64,000 nt of DNA. Source: Pedobacter nutrimenti. GTDB lineage: Bacteria; Bacteroidota; Bacteroidia; Sphingobacteriales; Sphingobacteriaceae. Made by a program: the position numbers and the translations under genes. Under the pieces are notes generated by a model. It saw only the letters and a program-made list of their open reading frames with translations, was not told where the DNA came from and did no database searches. The DNA lies in assembly GCF_003208655.1 (NCBI RefSeq), contig NZ_QKLU01000006.1, forward strand, positions 62,001 through 126,000, in the 5' to 3' direction. Positions 52,807 to 60,940 of this stretch are shown one piece after another. Within the stretch, counting starts at the first letter, position 1. Every line of letters starts with the position of its first letter.

Positions 52807-54602
52807 AGGTTAATGTCCAGGTTAAAGCGTTTGCGCATTTCCTCCAGCTGTGGATTTTTTTGAGCCAGGTACTGGTATTTTTCAATACTGGTGTACAGGC
52901 GGTTTTTCAATTGTTTTTCCACTCTTTTGGGCACAATGGTAATGTTGAAATTGCGAAGCTGGGCCCGCAGGAAATTCAGGAAAAAAACCTTTTCTTCATG
53001 AAGAATGCCTTCCTGTATTTTGTTTTCTGTTAAAACGGTAATTTCATCACCATTAAGTTCGGGCTCGTTACTGGTAAAAAGGGTATAAATGTGAATTTTT
53101 CCTTCTTCCTTAGATTTTTCTGCGTACTGGTTCCACAGGGTCAGCAGGCTTTCCAGGCTAAAAGCTTCCCGGGCATCGCCCTGGATGTATTTGGGCTCGT
53201 CGCTTTCTTCGCCTGAGGCGACGCTTTCCAGTGCCGTCAGTGAAGGAATCAGGGTCGCACCCGCCCTGCCGGTCATGGGCTGCGGTTTTAAAATGATTTT
53301 ATCCGGAAGTATTTTTACGCTGCTTTGGTTTTGTACTGCTGCGGGTTGTACAGGGGCTGCGGGCTTTTCCACTGGTTTTTCAGCCGGTTTTTCAACGATC
53401 GGCTGTGCGGCTTTAGGGGCCGGCTCAGCGGTTTTTACATCAGTTTTTTTTTTAATCTGATCTTGGTCAGTTAAGGAATTGGAAGCTGGTAATTGGGCCA
53501 GTTGCAAAACTGAAGGGATATGGCACATTTTCAGCAGGGCCAGCTCCACTTGCAGGCGTTGGTTTTTGCTGTTTTTGTAAACCAGGTCACATTGATTGGC
53601 CAGGTTCAGCGCGGTTAGCAAAAAGGAGGCAGAGGTCTGCTGGCTTTGGCTAATGTATTTTTGCCGGATGTTTTCGCTTACTTCCAGCAGTTTTAAAGTC
53701 TGCGGGTCTTTTCCAACCAACAGGTTGCGCAGGTGACTGGCAAGTCCGTTGATAAAGTTGTTGCCATCGAAGCCATTGTTCAAAATTTCATCAAAAAGGA
53801 TCAGGGTCTGGCTGACATTGGAGGCGCAAAGGTATTCTACCAGTTTAAAATAGTAATCGTAATCCAGAATGTTCAGGTTGTCGATTACAGATTTATAGGT
53901 TAAATTTTTATTGGTATAGCTGACAATCTGGTCAAACATTGAGAGCGCATCCCGGAGTCCGCCATCGGCCTTTTGGGCAATAATGTGCAGGCCGTCGGCT
54001 TCCACATTGATGTTTTCCCTTTGGGCAATTTTGTTCAGGTGCGAGGCAATGTCTTCCACCTGGATCCTGTTGAAGTCAAAGATTTGACAACGGGATAAAA
54101 TAGTGGGAAGAATTTTATGTTTTTCTGTTGTTGCCAGAATAAAAATGGCATAAGAAGGGGGTTCTTCCAGGGTTTTCAGAAAGGCATTGAAGGCATTTGC
54201 AGAAAGCATGTGCACCTCATCTATAATATAGATTTTATATTTTCCGGCCTGGGGCGGGATCCTTACCTGTTCAATAAGGCTCCTGATGTCGTCTACAGAG
54301 TTGTTGGAGGCCGCATCGAGCTCATGAAAGTTAAAGGAATGACCCGTCTGAAAGGAAACACAGGAATCGCAGGTACCACAGGCCTCCTGATCGGGGGTCA
54401 GATTGGTACAGTTAATGGTTTTGGCCAGAATTCTGGCGCAGGTGGTTTTACCAACACCCCTGGGGCCGCAAAACAGGAAGGCCTGGGCAAGCTGGTTGTT
54501 TTTAATGGCGTTTTTTAAGGTGCCGGTAATGTGATGCTGGCCAACAACGGTTTCAAACGTTGCAGGACGGTATTTACGGGCCGATACAATAAAGTTTTCC
54601 AT
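52803..54602 (-). CDS. dnaX: DNA polymerase III subunit gamma/tau
   Basis: A 599-residue clamp-loader subunit. AAA+ module at residues 1-230: Walker A FCGPRGVGKTTCAR, zinc site with four cysteines (CTNL then ACGTCDSC), Walker B IIDEVHMLS, sensor 1 ILATTEKHKILPT and SRC arginine-finger motif LSRCQIFDF. Domain III follows to about 360, then a Pro/Ala/Glu-rich linker (EKPAEKPVEKPAAPVQP) and a C-terminal domain that would contact polymerase and helicase. It is cytoplasmic and essential for loading the sliding clamp. Single gene; a weak -7-like TAATTTCG ends seven bases before the ATG. Confidence 0.95.
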   Translation of the reverse strand: MENFIVSARKYRPATFETVVGQHHITGTLKNAIKNNQLAQAFLFCGPRGVGKTTCARILAKTINCTNLTPDQEACGTCDSCVSFQTGHSFNFHELDAASNNSVDDIRSLIEQVRIPPQAGKYKIYIIDEVHMLSANAFNAFLKTLEEPPSYAIFILATTEKHKILPTILSRCQIFDFNRIQVEDIASHLNKIAQRENINVEADGLHIIAQKADGGLRDALSMFDQIVSYTNKNLTYKSVIDNLNILDYDYYFKLVEYLCASNVSQTLILFDEILNNGFDGNNFINGLASHLRNLLVGKDPQTLKLLEVSENIRQKYISQSQQTSASFLLTALNLANQCDLVYKNSKNQRLQVELALLKMCHIPSVLQLAQLPASNSLTDQDQIKKKTDVKTAEPAPKAAQPIVEKPAEKPVEKPAAPVQPAAVQNQSSVKILPDKIILKPQPMTGRAGATLIPSLTALESVASGEESDEPKYIQGDAREAFSLESLLTLWNQYAEKSKEEGKIHIYTLFTSNEPELNGDEITVLTENKIQEGILHEEKVFFLNFLRAQLRNFNITIVPKRVEKQLKNRLYTSIEKYQYLAQKNPQLEEMRKRFNLDINL

Positions 54603-54749
54603 TCGCCAACGAAATTATAAATTTTTTACCGAGCAGAGGTGCTTTGTTGGAAAATAAATGCTCAAAAAAAATAACAACCCTATTTTCGCAATGAAAATGT
54701 GTTTTTTTTTAGTTTTGAGCTCAAATAATTATAATCTAAAATAAACTAA

Positions 54750-56000
54750 ATGAAACGTTTTCTTTTTGTCCTTATCCTGGGACTTCCTATGCTCTGTTTT
54801 TCACAATCTAATTTTAAGGAAGGTTATATCGTAAAGAATAATCAAGATACTTTAAAAGGATACATTAATTTTAAAGAATTGAACCTCAATCCCGTTTCTC
54901 TGGAGTTTAGGTCTTCTAAAAGTGCTCAAACCCAAATGTTTGATCTGGAAAGTTGCAGCGCCTTTGGCATAGACAGAGAAGAAGTTTATCGAAGGTTTAC
55001 AGTGAATGTGAGTCAAAGTAGTACACATACTGAAGGCTTATCCCTTGTAGAAGATACAACTTCATTAAGAAAAAAAGTTTTTTTAAAAGTATTGGTCCTT
55101 GGAAAAAATGTAAATCTATTTACCTATGAAGATGAGATCAAAAGAAGATTTTATCTGCTTGAAAACGGTCAAAATGAACCCTATGAATTAATCAAAAATG
55201 TTTATTTAGATTCCCGGAAAGCGAATACAATCGTTAACGATAAGAGGTATATACAACAATTATGGTCCGCCAGCCAACGCTATGATGTGAATAATGTCCG
55301 GGGAGTAGGAAGATTCAAATCTCTGGACTACAATGCGGGTGATCTGGCAAAAATAGTGGCATTGATTAATGAAGAGACAATCGTTAAGTTCAAAGATAAA
55401 AAAGATTTAAGATTTTTTATTGGAACTGGATTGAGTATAAGTAAAGCGGCATATAAGGAAAATAGTGAAGTTCCAAAAGTATCAACTGACGGGAAAAGTT
55501 CTTTAATGCCCTTTTTGACAATAGGGGCTGATCTTTTTGCAAATTCCGTAATGAAAAAAATAGTATTCAGAGCCGAGATGTCATTTTTTATAAGCAAGTA
55601 TGACATTTCTGCCAATACACCTTTGCCATCTAAAACCTTTGTCAGTAATACATTTAACCAATATTCCGTTGCTTTAAGCCCCCAGTTGATTTATAGCTTT
55701 TACAAAAGCCCGGAATTTCAGGCTTTTGCTGGTGCAGGATTGAGGTTTAGCATTTCTAAGTATAGCAACAGTGTATCTGGTCGTGTGTCCTACCCTTTGC
55801 CGATTAAGTATACCGAGAATGAAGCCAGACTGGATCCATTTAACTTTTCTTTACCCTTTAAAGCTGGAGTGATTTTAAAAAACAGATTTGAGATTTCAGC
55901 TGGATATGTTTTGCCTTCAGTTGTGGGAAACTCTGCAAGCTTTCATCTTACTACACAACGAATTACTGCAGGAGTTAATTACCTGTTTGATAAGAAATAA
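54750..56000 (+). CDS. Secreted protein with C-terminal outer-membrane beta-barrel, unknown function
   Basis: A 416-residue exported protein. Signal peptide about 1-19 (MLCFSQ). Residues about 20-210 form a soluble part with a repeated 'KGYI' and 'YLLENGQNEPYELIKN' character seen in some Bacteroidota surface proteins. From about 220 to the end there are alternating amphipathic strands with Gly and aromatic residues, ending GVNYLFDKK, as in small outer-membrane barrels of the PorT type. Its base composition looks more AT-rich than its neighbours', which may mean recent acquisition. No operon partner; it lies between dnaX and rpsF. Confidence 0.7.
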   Translation: MKRFLFVLILGLPMLCFSQSNFKEGYIVKNNQDTLKGYINFKELNLNPVSLEFRSSKSAQTQMFDLESCSAFGIDREEVYRRFTVNVSQSSTHTEGLSLVEDTTSLRKKVFLKVLVLGKNVNLFTYEDEIKRRFYLLENGQNEPYELIKNVYLDSRKANTIVNDKRYIQQLWSASQRYDVNNVRGVGRFKSLDYNAGDLAKIVALINEETIVKFKDKKDLRFFIGTGLSISKAAYKENSEVPKVSTDGKSSLMPFLTIGADLFANSVMKKIVFRAEMSFFISKYDISANTPLPSKTFVSNTFNQYSVALSPQLIYSFYKSPEFQAFAGAGLRFSISKYSNSVSGRVSYPLPIKYTENEARLDPFNFSLPFKAGVILKNRFEISAGYVLPSVVGNSASFHLTTQRITAGVNYLFDKK

Positions 56001-56016
56001 GTCTTTTGATTATCTG

Positions 56017-56047
56017 TTTGATTAATAGAAAATTATTGCTAGATTTG
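56017..56047 (+). promoter_or_regulatory. Bacteroidota promoter of the S6-S18-L9 operon
   Basis: TTTG at 56017-56020 and TAGATTTG at 56040-56047 are separated by exactly 19 bp, the ideal Bacteroidota primary sigma factor promoter. Transcription should start near 56055, giving a leader of about 40 bases before the rpsF ATG. Confidence 0.85.
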
Positions 56048-56092
56048 CAGCCCCGTATTTATGCGGAAAATAAATTAAAAAAATAAATAACA

Positions 56093-56452
56093 ATGAATCA
56101 GTACGAAACTGTTATCGTTCTAACCCCGTTGTTGTCAGAAGAGATTGCTAAAGAGGCTATTGCCAAATACAGCAAAATTTTATCTGATAGCGGAGCCGAA
56201 ATTGTTCAAGAGGACAATTGGGGTTTGAGAAAATTAGCGTATCCGATTGAAAAAAAAGCAAGCGGATTTTTTCACCTTACAGAGTACAAATCTTCAGGTG
56301 AAGTTATTAGTAAATTGGAGTTGGAGCTTAAACGCGATGAGCGTGTTTTGCGTTTCTTAACTGTAAGATTAGACCGTCACGCGGTGGCTTACAACGAGAA
56401 AAAACGTAGCGGAGCTTTTAACAAAAAACCTAAACAGGAGGCTGCAGTATAA
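56093..56452 (+). CDS. rpsF: 30S ribosomal protein S6
   Basis: A 119-residue S6. The start MNQYETVIVLTPLLSEE and the middle DNWGLRKLAYPIEKKASGFF with ERVLRFLTVRLDR are standard. The C-terminal tail is basic. It binds S18 and 16S rRNA in the platform of the small subunit. The stop overlaps the rpsR ATG by one base (TAATG). Unlike in many bacteria, no ssb lies between rpsF and rpsR. Confidence 0.97.
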   Translation: MNQYETVIVLTPLLSEEIAKEAIAKYSKILSDSGAEIVQEDNWGLRKLAYPIEKKASGFFHLTEYKSSGEVISKLELELKRDERVLRFLTVRLDRHAVAYNEKKRSGAFNKKPKQEAAV

Positions 56453-56715
56453 TGGCAAAAGATCAAATACAATATGTTACCGCTCCAAAAGTGGACGATA
56501 ACAGAAAAAAATATTGCCGTTTCAGAAAAAATGGTATTAAATATATCGATTACAAAGACGCAAACTTTTTGTTGAAATTCATTAATGATCAAGGTAAAAT
56601 TTTACCTCGCCGTTTAACTGGTACTTCATTGAAATTCCAACGTAAAGTGTCTCAGGCTGTAAAACGTGCCCGTCACATCGGTTTGTTACCTTTTGTTGCT
56701 GACCAATTAAAATAG
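56452..56715 (+). CDS. rpsR: 30S ribosomal protein S18
   Basis: An 87-residue S18 with KKYCRFRKNGIKYIDYKD, then LLKFINDQGKILPRRLTGTS and RAVKRARHIGLLPFV-like ending (here QAVKRARHIGLLPFV). Forms a heterodimer with S6 in the small subunit. A single Cys remains near residue 19, so the protein lacks a full zinc-binding set. Coupled to rpsF by a one-base overlap. Confidence 0.97.
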   Translation: MAKDQIQYVTAPKVDDNRKKYCRFRKNGIKYIDYKDANFLLKFINDQGKILPRRLTGTSLKFQRKVSQAVKRARHIGLLPFVADQLK

Positions 56716-56725
56716 GAACTGAGAG

Positions 56726-57169
56726 ATGGAAATTATTTTAAAACAAGATATCAAATCCCTAGGGGAAAAAGATGATATCGTAACAGTAAAGCCAGGTTAT
56801 GGCCGTAACTACCTGATCCCTCAAGGATTTGGTCAGTTGGCTACGCCTTCAGCAAAAAAAGTATTGGCTGAAAACCTGAAGCAAGCTGCTTTTAAACAAG
56901 ATAAAATTAAGAAAGATGCTGAAGGTATCGCAGAACGTTTAACTGAAGTTAAATTGACTATCGGTGCTAAAGCTGGCGAGACAGGCAAAATTTTTGGTGC
57001 TGTAAACACTATTATGATTGCTGATGCATTAAAACAACAAGGTTTTGATGTTGACCGTCGCCGTATTACTTTCGAAACTGAACCTAAATTTGTTGGTGAG
57101 TATATTGCCAACTTAAACTTACACAAAGAAGTGAAAGTTAAAGTTCCTTTCGAAGTTGTTGCTGAGTAA
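56726..57169 (+). CDS. rplI: 50S ribosomal protein L9
   Basis: A 147-residue L9. The N-terminal domain starts MEIILKQDIKSLGEKDDIV with the conserved VKPGYGRNYLIPQG loop; a long linking helix (AEGIAERLTEVKLTIGAKAG) and the C-terminal domain (GKIFGAVNTIMIADALKQQG) follow. Normal length. Last gene of the operon, 10 bp after rpsR, ending in the terminator at 57185. Confidence 0.97.
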   Translation: MEIILKQDIKSLGEKDDIVTVKPGYGRNYLIPQGFGQLATPSAKKVLAENLKQAAFKQDKIKKDAEGIAERLTEVKLTIGAKAGETGKIFGAVNTIMIADALKQQGFDVDRRRITFETEPKFVGEYIANLNLHKEVKVKVPFEVVAE

Positions 57170-57184
57170 TCTTTCAACACACAT

Positions 57185-57219
57185 AAAAAAAGCGGCCTGA
57201 ATTTCAGGCCGCTTTTTTT
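57185..57219. terminator. Bidirectional intrinsic terminator after rplI
   Basis: GCGGCCTG (57092 in offset terms: bases 57192-57199) pairs with CAGGCCGC (57205-57212), flanked by seven A before and seven T after. It closes the ribosomal operon and also serves the minus-strand gene ending at 57237. Confidence 0.92.
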
Positions 57220-57236
57220 ATGGCATTTTTTGAGGT

Positions 57237-57530
57237 TTAACGACCTCTTCTTTTGCTCCGGGCCTCGTCAATAATTTTTCTGATCTGCTTGATGTCGCTT
57301 TTGGAAAAACCATGAACTTCAATTTTATTGCCGTTCAGGAACAACCTCAGCGTTGAAAAACCGATCATTGGGGAGTCGACCTCTATGGATGTAATGTCTT
57401 CGTATTGAAGATATTTGGAGTCTCCGCTAAACAGGCCCGGTGATTTAATTTCTATACTGTTTTCCTCCAGGTAAATTTCTGTAGGGAAAACTTTATTGCC
57501 TTCAGATAGTCTTGATGCTGTAAATTTCAT
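57237..57530 (-). CDS. Small PH-like domain protein
   Basis: A 97-residue soluble protein. Its pattern of seven short strands and a C-terminal helix (YLQYEDITSIEVDSP, GNKIEVHGFSKSDIKQI) is that of bacterial PH-like domains. No signal peptide or membrane segment. The C-terminus is basic (ARSKRRGR). Function unknown. It is a single gene between the ribosomal operon terminator and mtgA, which is divergent. Confidence 0.6.
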   Translation of the reverse strand: MKFTASRLSEGNKVFPTEIYLEENSIEIKSPGLFSGDSKYLQYEDITSIEVDSPMIGFSTLRLFLNGNKIEVHGFSKSDIKQIRKIIDEARSKRRGR

Positions 57531-57622
57531 TTTTTGTGTATTTCTATGCGAATGTAGAGAATTTATTTAATTCTTTTAAAATGGAGGTGTCAACAGATGT
57601 TAAGGTAAATTAATGTTTTTAT

Positions 57623-57630
57623 TACCTTTG
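57623..57630 (+). promoter_or_regulatory. -7 box (TACCTTTG) four bases before the mtgA start
   Basis: TACCTTTG matches TAnnTTTG and ends four bases before the ATG at 57635. If used, the mRNA would start at or inside the first codons, so it would be leaderless. Confidence 0.45.
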
Positions 57631-57634
57631 GCTA

Positions 57635-58357
57635 ATGGCAAAGAGAAAGCGCTCGGTAAGCAGATCAAAACAGCCCCTGCTGAAAAAAATTACTTCTTTA
57701 TTGGGAAGGATCCTGATCTGGTTTTTAGCAGTAAGTATTTTATGGGTACTGGCTTATCGTTTTATCAATCCTCCGATTACCCTTTTAATGATCGAAAGGA
57801 ACATAGAGCGTAAATCGGATGGAAAGTCTTTTAAAACGGCAAAAAAATGGGTGGCTTTTGATGACATCTCTGACAACATGAAAAGGGCTGCGGTATCGGC
57901 CGAAGACCAGCTTTTTTTAAAACATATGGGCTTTGACATTAAGGCCATAGAAAAGGCTTATGAAAGCAATGAAAAGGGCAAAAAAGTAAAAGGAGGAAGC
58001 ACCATTTCCCAGCAAACAGCCAAAAATGTGTTTTTATGGCCGGGACGTTCCTGGATCCGTAAAGGCTTTGAGGCATATTTTACTTTGCTGATCGAAATGC
58101 TCTGGAGCAAGGAGCGCATTCTGGAGGTTTACCTGAATGTGATTGAAATGGGCGATGGCATTTATGGTGCCGAAGCCGCTTCGCAGGAATATTACGGTAA
58201 ATCCTGCTCTTCGCTCAGCAGGGCAGAGGCTGCGCTGATTGCTGCCTGTTTTCCAAATCCCTTACGCTGGACGCCTAAAAACCCGACCAGGTACATACAA
58301 CACCGCCAGTACCTGATTATGCGCAACATGCGCCGTCTGGGGCCTTTGGATTTTTAA
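57635..58357 (+). CDS. mtgA: Monofunctional peptidoglycan glycosyltransferase
   Basis: A 240-residue GT51 enzyme that polymerises lipid II into glycan strands. A basic N-terminus, one membrane helix (about 22-45) and then the catalytic domain with its five motifs: AAVSAEDQLFLKHMGFD (catalytic Glu), KGGSTISQQTAKNVFLW, RKGFEAYFTLLIE, KERILEVYLNVIEMG and YGAEAASQEYYGK. There is no penicillin-binding transpeptidase domain. Length is standard. Its stop is three bases from that of the convergent gene at 58360. Confidence 0.95.
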   Translation: MAKRKRSVSRSKQPLLKKITSLLGRILIWFLAVSILWVLAYRFINPPITLLMIERNIERKSDGKSFKTAKKWVAFDDISDNMKRAAVSAEDQLFLKHMGFDIKAIEKAYESNEKGKKVKGGSTISQQTAKNVFLWPGRSWIRKGFEAYFTLLIEMLWSKERILEVYLNVIEMGDGIYGAEAASQEYYGKSCSSLSRAEAALIAACFPNPLRWTPKNPTRYIQHRQYLIMRNMRRLGPLDF

Positions 58358-58359
58358 GG

Positions 58360-58839
58360 TTATAAAAGGTGCGAAAATAGGGTATTGTGCCAGCTTTTTT
58401 CAAACGGAATTTCCCATTTGGTGTTGAATTCCTCGAGGTTTTGGACCAGGTTGTTGAACACAATGGTTTTAGGACCTATCTTTTTAATGTTTACCAGGGT
58501 TTCAAAATCTTCTTTATTGCTGACAATCACCTGCCCGTCGATTTTATAGGCCATATTGAACCTGTTGAACAGGTCTACATGATAGGTTTGTTCAATGTCT
58601 TTAAGGATGCGCACAGATGCATCAATTGAACAGCCTGTTACCCCTGACGCAGTTTCATCTACGGTAAGGACAATAAAAAAATTATAAAGGACTTCGGCTT
58701 TGGCTTTCAGCTGATGTCCGTGCGCCTTCCATTGCTCTGTAAAGGCATTCAATTGTTCTTGAATTGCTGCAACCTCTGTGCTGCTGAATTCACGGTCGCT
58801 CTGGTAAACCCAGACTTTAGATTGTGGAGAAAAACTCAT
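58360..58839 (-). CDS. Conserved Bacteroidota protein of unknown function
   Basis: A 159-residue soluble protein with no signal peptide, starting FSPQSKVWVYQSDREFSS and containing VTGCSIDASVRILKDIE and YKIDGQVIVSNKEDF. I recall very similar proteins across Bacteroidota, sometimes labelled 'ABC transporter ATPase', but no Walker A or signature motif is present, so that label is not supported. Function unknown. A TAAATTTG -7 box lies just upstream on the minus strand. Confidence 0.7.
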   Translation of the reverse strand: MSFSPQSKVWVYQSDREFSSTEVAAIQEQLNAFTEQWKAHGHQLKAKAEVLYNFFIVLTVDETASGVTGCSIDASVRILKDIEQTYHVDLFNRFNMAYKIDGQVIVSNKEDFETLVNIKKIGPKTIVFNNLVQNLEEFNTKWEIPFEKSWHNTLFSHLL

Positions 58840-58843
58840 ATCA

Positions 58844-58851
58844 CAAATTTA
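58844..58851 (-). promoter_or_regulatory. -7 box (TAAATTTG on the minus strand) close to a start codon
   Basis: CAAATTTA on the plus strand reads TAAATTTG on the minus strand, ending four bases before the ATG at 58839. Together with mtgA and the HPP gene it suggests leaderless messages. Confidence 0.4.
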
Positions 58852-58890
58852 ACATTTTATTTAAATTAGGTTGAGTAAATGACAAGCGCA

Positions 58891-59367
58891 ATGAAAAAGT
58901 TTACAAAAAACTTAAGATCCTTGTTATTGGCCGCTTCAGGGCTTGTTTTATGTGCGTTTAGTCTGGAAGGCCTCTTGAATGAGGATGCAGTATATGTTCA
59001 GAAAAAGTTAAGTGACCATTATGATGTCGCTGCTCAGGGCGCTGACATTAAGCGTTATGAGCTGAATGTTACCAACACTGGCTTTTGCCGGTACAAGCGG
59101 CATTTTGCAAATGGCAAGGTCGAATATTTTTCTTTCAACTTCAGCAAGTTCAAAGACCTGGACTATTATGGAACAGTTAAAAACGGCAGGCTTTTTTTAC
59201 GTACCAAAGGGGAAGATGTGATTGTGCAAACCTATAACGATAAGAAAGGCGACATCGACAGCATGTCTTCTTATCTGTCTATCCCATTGAGGGATATGGA
59301 GCCTGAAGACCTGACTGATTTTTTGGAGAAATTTCGCCGGATAAATGTTCAGCTGGCTGCCCGATAG
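58891..59367 (+). CDS. Exported protein of unknown function
   Basis: A 158-residue protein with an N-terminal signal (MKKFTKNLRSLLLAASGLVL). The cleavage site is unclear; LVLC is not a canonical lipobox. The mature part has a beta-rich pattern (ELNVTNTGFCRYKRHF, KVEYFSFNFSKFKDL, YYGTVKNGRLFLRTKG). No family recognised. I chose the second ATG at 58891 because it begins a normal signal peptide; an ATG at 58879 adds four residues. Its last 89 bases overlap the 3' end of the convergent metallohydrolase gene. Confidence 0.7.
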   Translation: MKKFTKNLRSLLLAASGLVLCAFSLEGLLNEDAVYVQKKLSDHYDVAAQGADIKRYELNVTNTGFCRYKRHFANGKVEYFSFNFSKFKDLDYYGTVKNGRLFLRTKGEDVIVQTYNDKKGDIDSMSSYLSIPLRDMEPEDLTDFLEKFRRINVQLAAR

Positions 59368-60130
59368 TAAATACCGCACTTTCTTCTTGCCTGGAGGCGA
59401 CCACCACATGAACATTGGTTTCCTGAGCTTCAAAAAGATCCAGAACCAGCTGAGGGTCGTTGTTGTCCCTGGAAAGGTGGGAGAGCAGCAAATGGGTCAT
59501 GTGTGCCGGCCGGTGGGTCAAAAACAAGTCCAGGGCCTGCTTGTTGGATAAGTGTCCCTGGCCGCCGCTGATGCGTCTTTTCAGGTAAAAAGGGTAGGCG
59601 CCTTTAAACAACATTTCCTCATCGTAATTGGCTTCCAGAAAAGCGGCGTCACATTGTTTAAAGTGATGGATCAGTTGATCACAGACAGCGCCCAGATCAG
59701 TAAATATGCCCACTTTTGTAGGACCGCAGGAAACGGTAAAACTATGTGGTTCTGCAGCATCGTGAATTTTTAAAAAGGAACGTACACACAGATTGCCTAT
59801 ACAAATGTCCTGCTCCTGGCTTAGTGGCCGGATGAGCTCTTCTTTTAATTTAGCGCTGCAGTTTAACAGGGTGCCTGGTGTAATGTACACCGGCAGCTGG
59901 TATTTTTTTGCCAGAACGGCCAGTCCGCGGATGTGGTCGGAATGTTCGTGGGAAATGAAAATGGCTTTTACACTGTGCATGGACAAACCTATTCTGGCCA
60001 TACGGATTTCGGTTTCTTTACAGGAAATTCCGGCATCAATGAGTACTGCTTCCTGCTGGTTGCCCACATAATAGCAGTTCCCGTTGCTCCCGGAATTTAA
60101 AGAAGCGATAAACAGGGTATTACAATCCAT
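59279..60130 (-). CDS. Metallo-beta-lactamase fold hydrolase (WalJ/YycJ-like)
   Basis: A 283-residue cytoplasmic metallohydrolase. FIASLNSGSNGNCYYVG at the start, metal motif FISHEHSDHIRGL (HxHxDH), then DAAEPHSFTV, GIFTDLGAVC, LEANYDEEML and LLSHLSRDNNDP are the usual WalJ/YycJ blocks; the family is linked to cell-wall homeostasis and DNA repair. The core should end near VVVASRQEE; a further 25 residues run into the opposite gene. The ATG at 60130 starts the conserved part and overlaps the upstream Fe-S protein gene by 11 bases. Confidence 0.87.
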   Translation of the reverse strand: MDCNTLFIASLNSGSNGNCYYVGNQQEAVLIDAGISCKETEIRMARIGLSMHSVKAIFISHEHSDHIRGLAVLAKKYQLPVYITPGTLLNCSAKLKEELIRPLSQEQDICIGNLCVRSFLKIHDAAEPHSFTVSCGPTKVGIFTDLGAVCDQLIHHFKQCDAAFLEANYDEEMLFKGAYPFYLKRRISGGQGHLSNKQALDLFLTHRPAHMTHLLLSHLSRDNNDPQLVLDLFEAQETNVHVVVASRQEESAVFTIGQPAEHLSGEISPKNQSGLQAPYPSMG

Positions 60131-60920
60131 TTGCCCTTGCAGTGATCTCGGCAATATCCAGTACTTTCACCTTGTCCGACTGGTCCTTTAACTTCACGCC
60201 ATCGTTGAGCATGGTCATGCAAAACGGGCAGGATGCGGCAACAATCTGGGGGCTGGTTTCCAGGGCCTCTTCAATGCGTTCTATATTGATGTCTTTGTTT
60301 CCTTTTTCGGGCTCTTTAAACATCTGTGCGCCGCCGGCTCCACAGCAAAGGCCATTTGATTTGCAGCGTTTCATTTCCACCAGCTGGGCATCGAGTATTT
60401 CCAGTGCCCTGCGGGGAGCTTCATACACATCATTTCCACGGCCCAGGTAACAAGGATCGTGATAGGTGATCTTTTTGCCTTTAAAACTCTCTCCGCCTTC
60501 GGCCTTGAGTTTTCCCTGGTCAATTAACTGCTGGATCAATTGGGTATGGTGGATGACCTCATAGGTTCCGCCCAGGCCCGGATATTCATTTTTTATGGTA
60601 TTGAAGCAATGCGGGCAGCCGGTTACAATTTTTTTGATGTTGTAGGCGTTCAGGACCTCTATATTGGTCATGGCCTGCATCTGGAACAGGAATTCGTTAC
60701 CGGCCCTTTTGGCAGGGTCTCCGGTACAGCTTTCTTCTGTGCCCAAAACTGCATATTTTAAACCAACATGGTGCAGGATTTTACAAATGTCCCTGGTGGT
60801 TTTTTGTGCACGTTCGTCGTAACTTCCGGCACAGCCCACCCAGAATAAGATTTCAGGTTCTTCGCCCCTGGCGATCATTTCTGCCATGGTTGGCACTTCA
60901 AAATTTAGTTGCTCGCTCAT
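60120..60920 (-). CDS. Soluble Fe-S oxidoreductase subunit with CCG domains (HdrB/GlpC-like)
   Basis: A 266-residue cytoplasmic protein with two cysteine-rich CCG domains: GCPHCFN near 100 and CCGAGGAQMF near 200, plus DPCYLGRGN and ASCPFCMTML. These bind [4Fe-4S]-type clusters as in HdrB-like proteins. The membrane Fe-S partner is 20 bp upstream, so the two make a membrane-attached redox complex. In Bacteroidota this pair is common but its electron donor and acceptor are not established. Confidence 0.88.
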   Translation of the reverse strand: MSEQLNFEVPTMAEMIARGEEPEILFWVGCAGSYDERAQKTTRDICKILHHVGLKYAVLGTEESCTGDPAKRAGNEFLFQMQAMTNIEVLNAYNIKKIVTGCPHCFNTIKNEYPGLGGTYEVIHHTQLIQQLIDQGKLKAEGGESFKGKKITYHDPCYLGRGNDVYEAPRRALEILDAQLVEMKRCKSNGLCCGAGGAQMFKEPEKGNKDINIERIEEALETSPQIVAASCPFCMTMLNDGVKLKDQSDKVKVLDIAEITARANGL

Positions 60921-60940
60921 CTTTCAGCTCAAATTTTTTA

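Noticed and set aside
58360..58839. 'ABC transporter ATPase' label for this protein
   Set aside because: No Walker A, Walker B or signature motif is present in the 159 residues.
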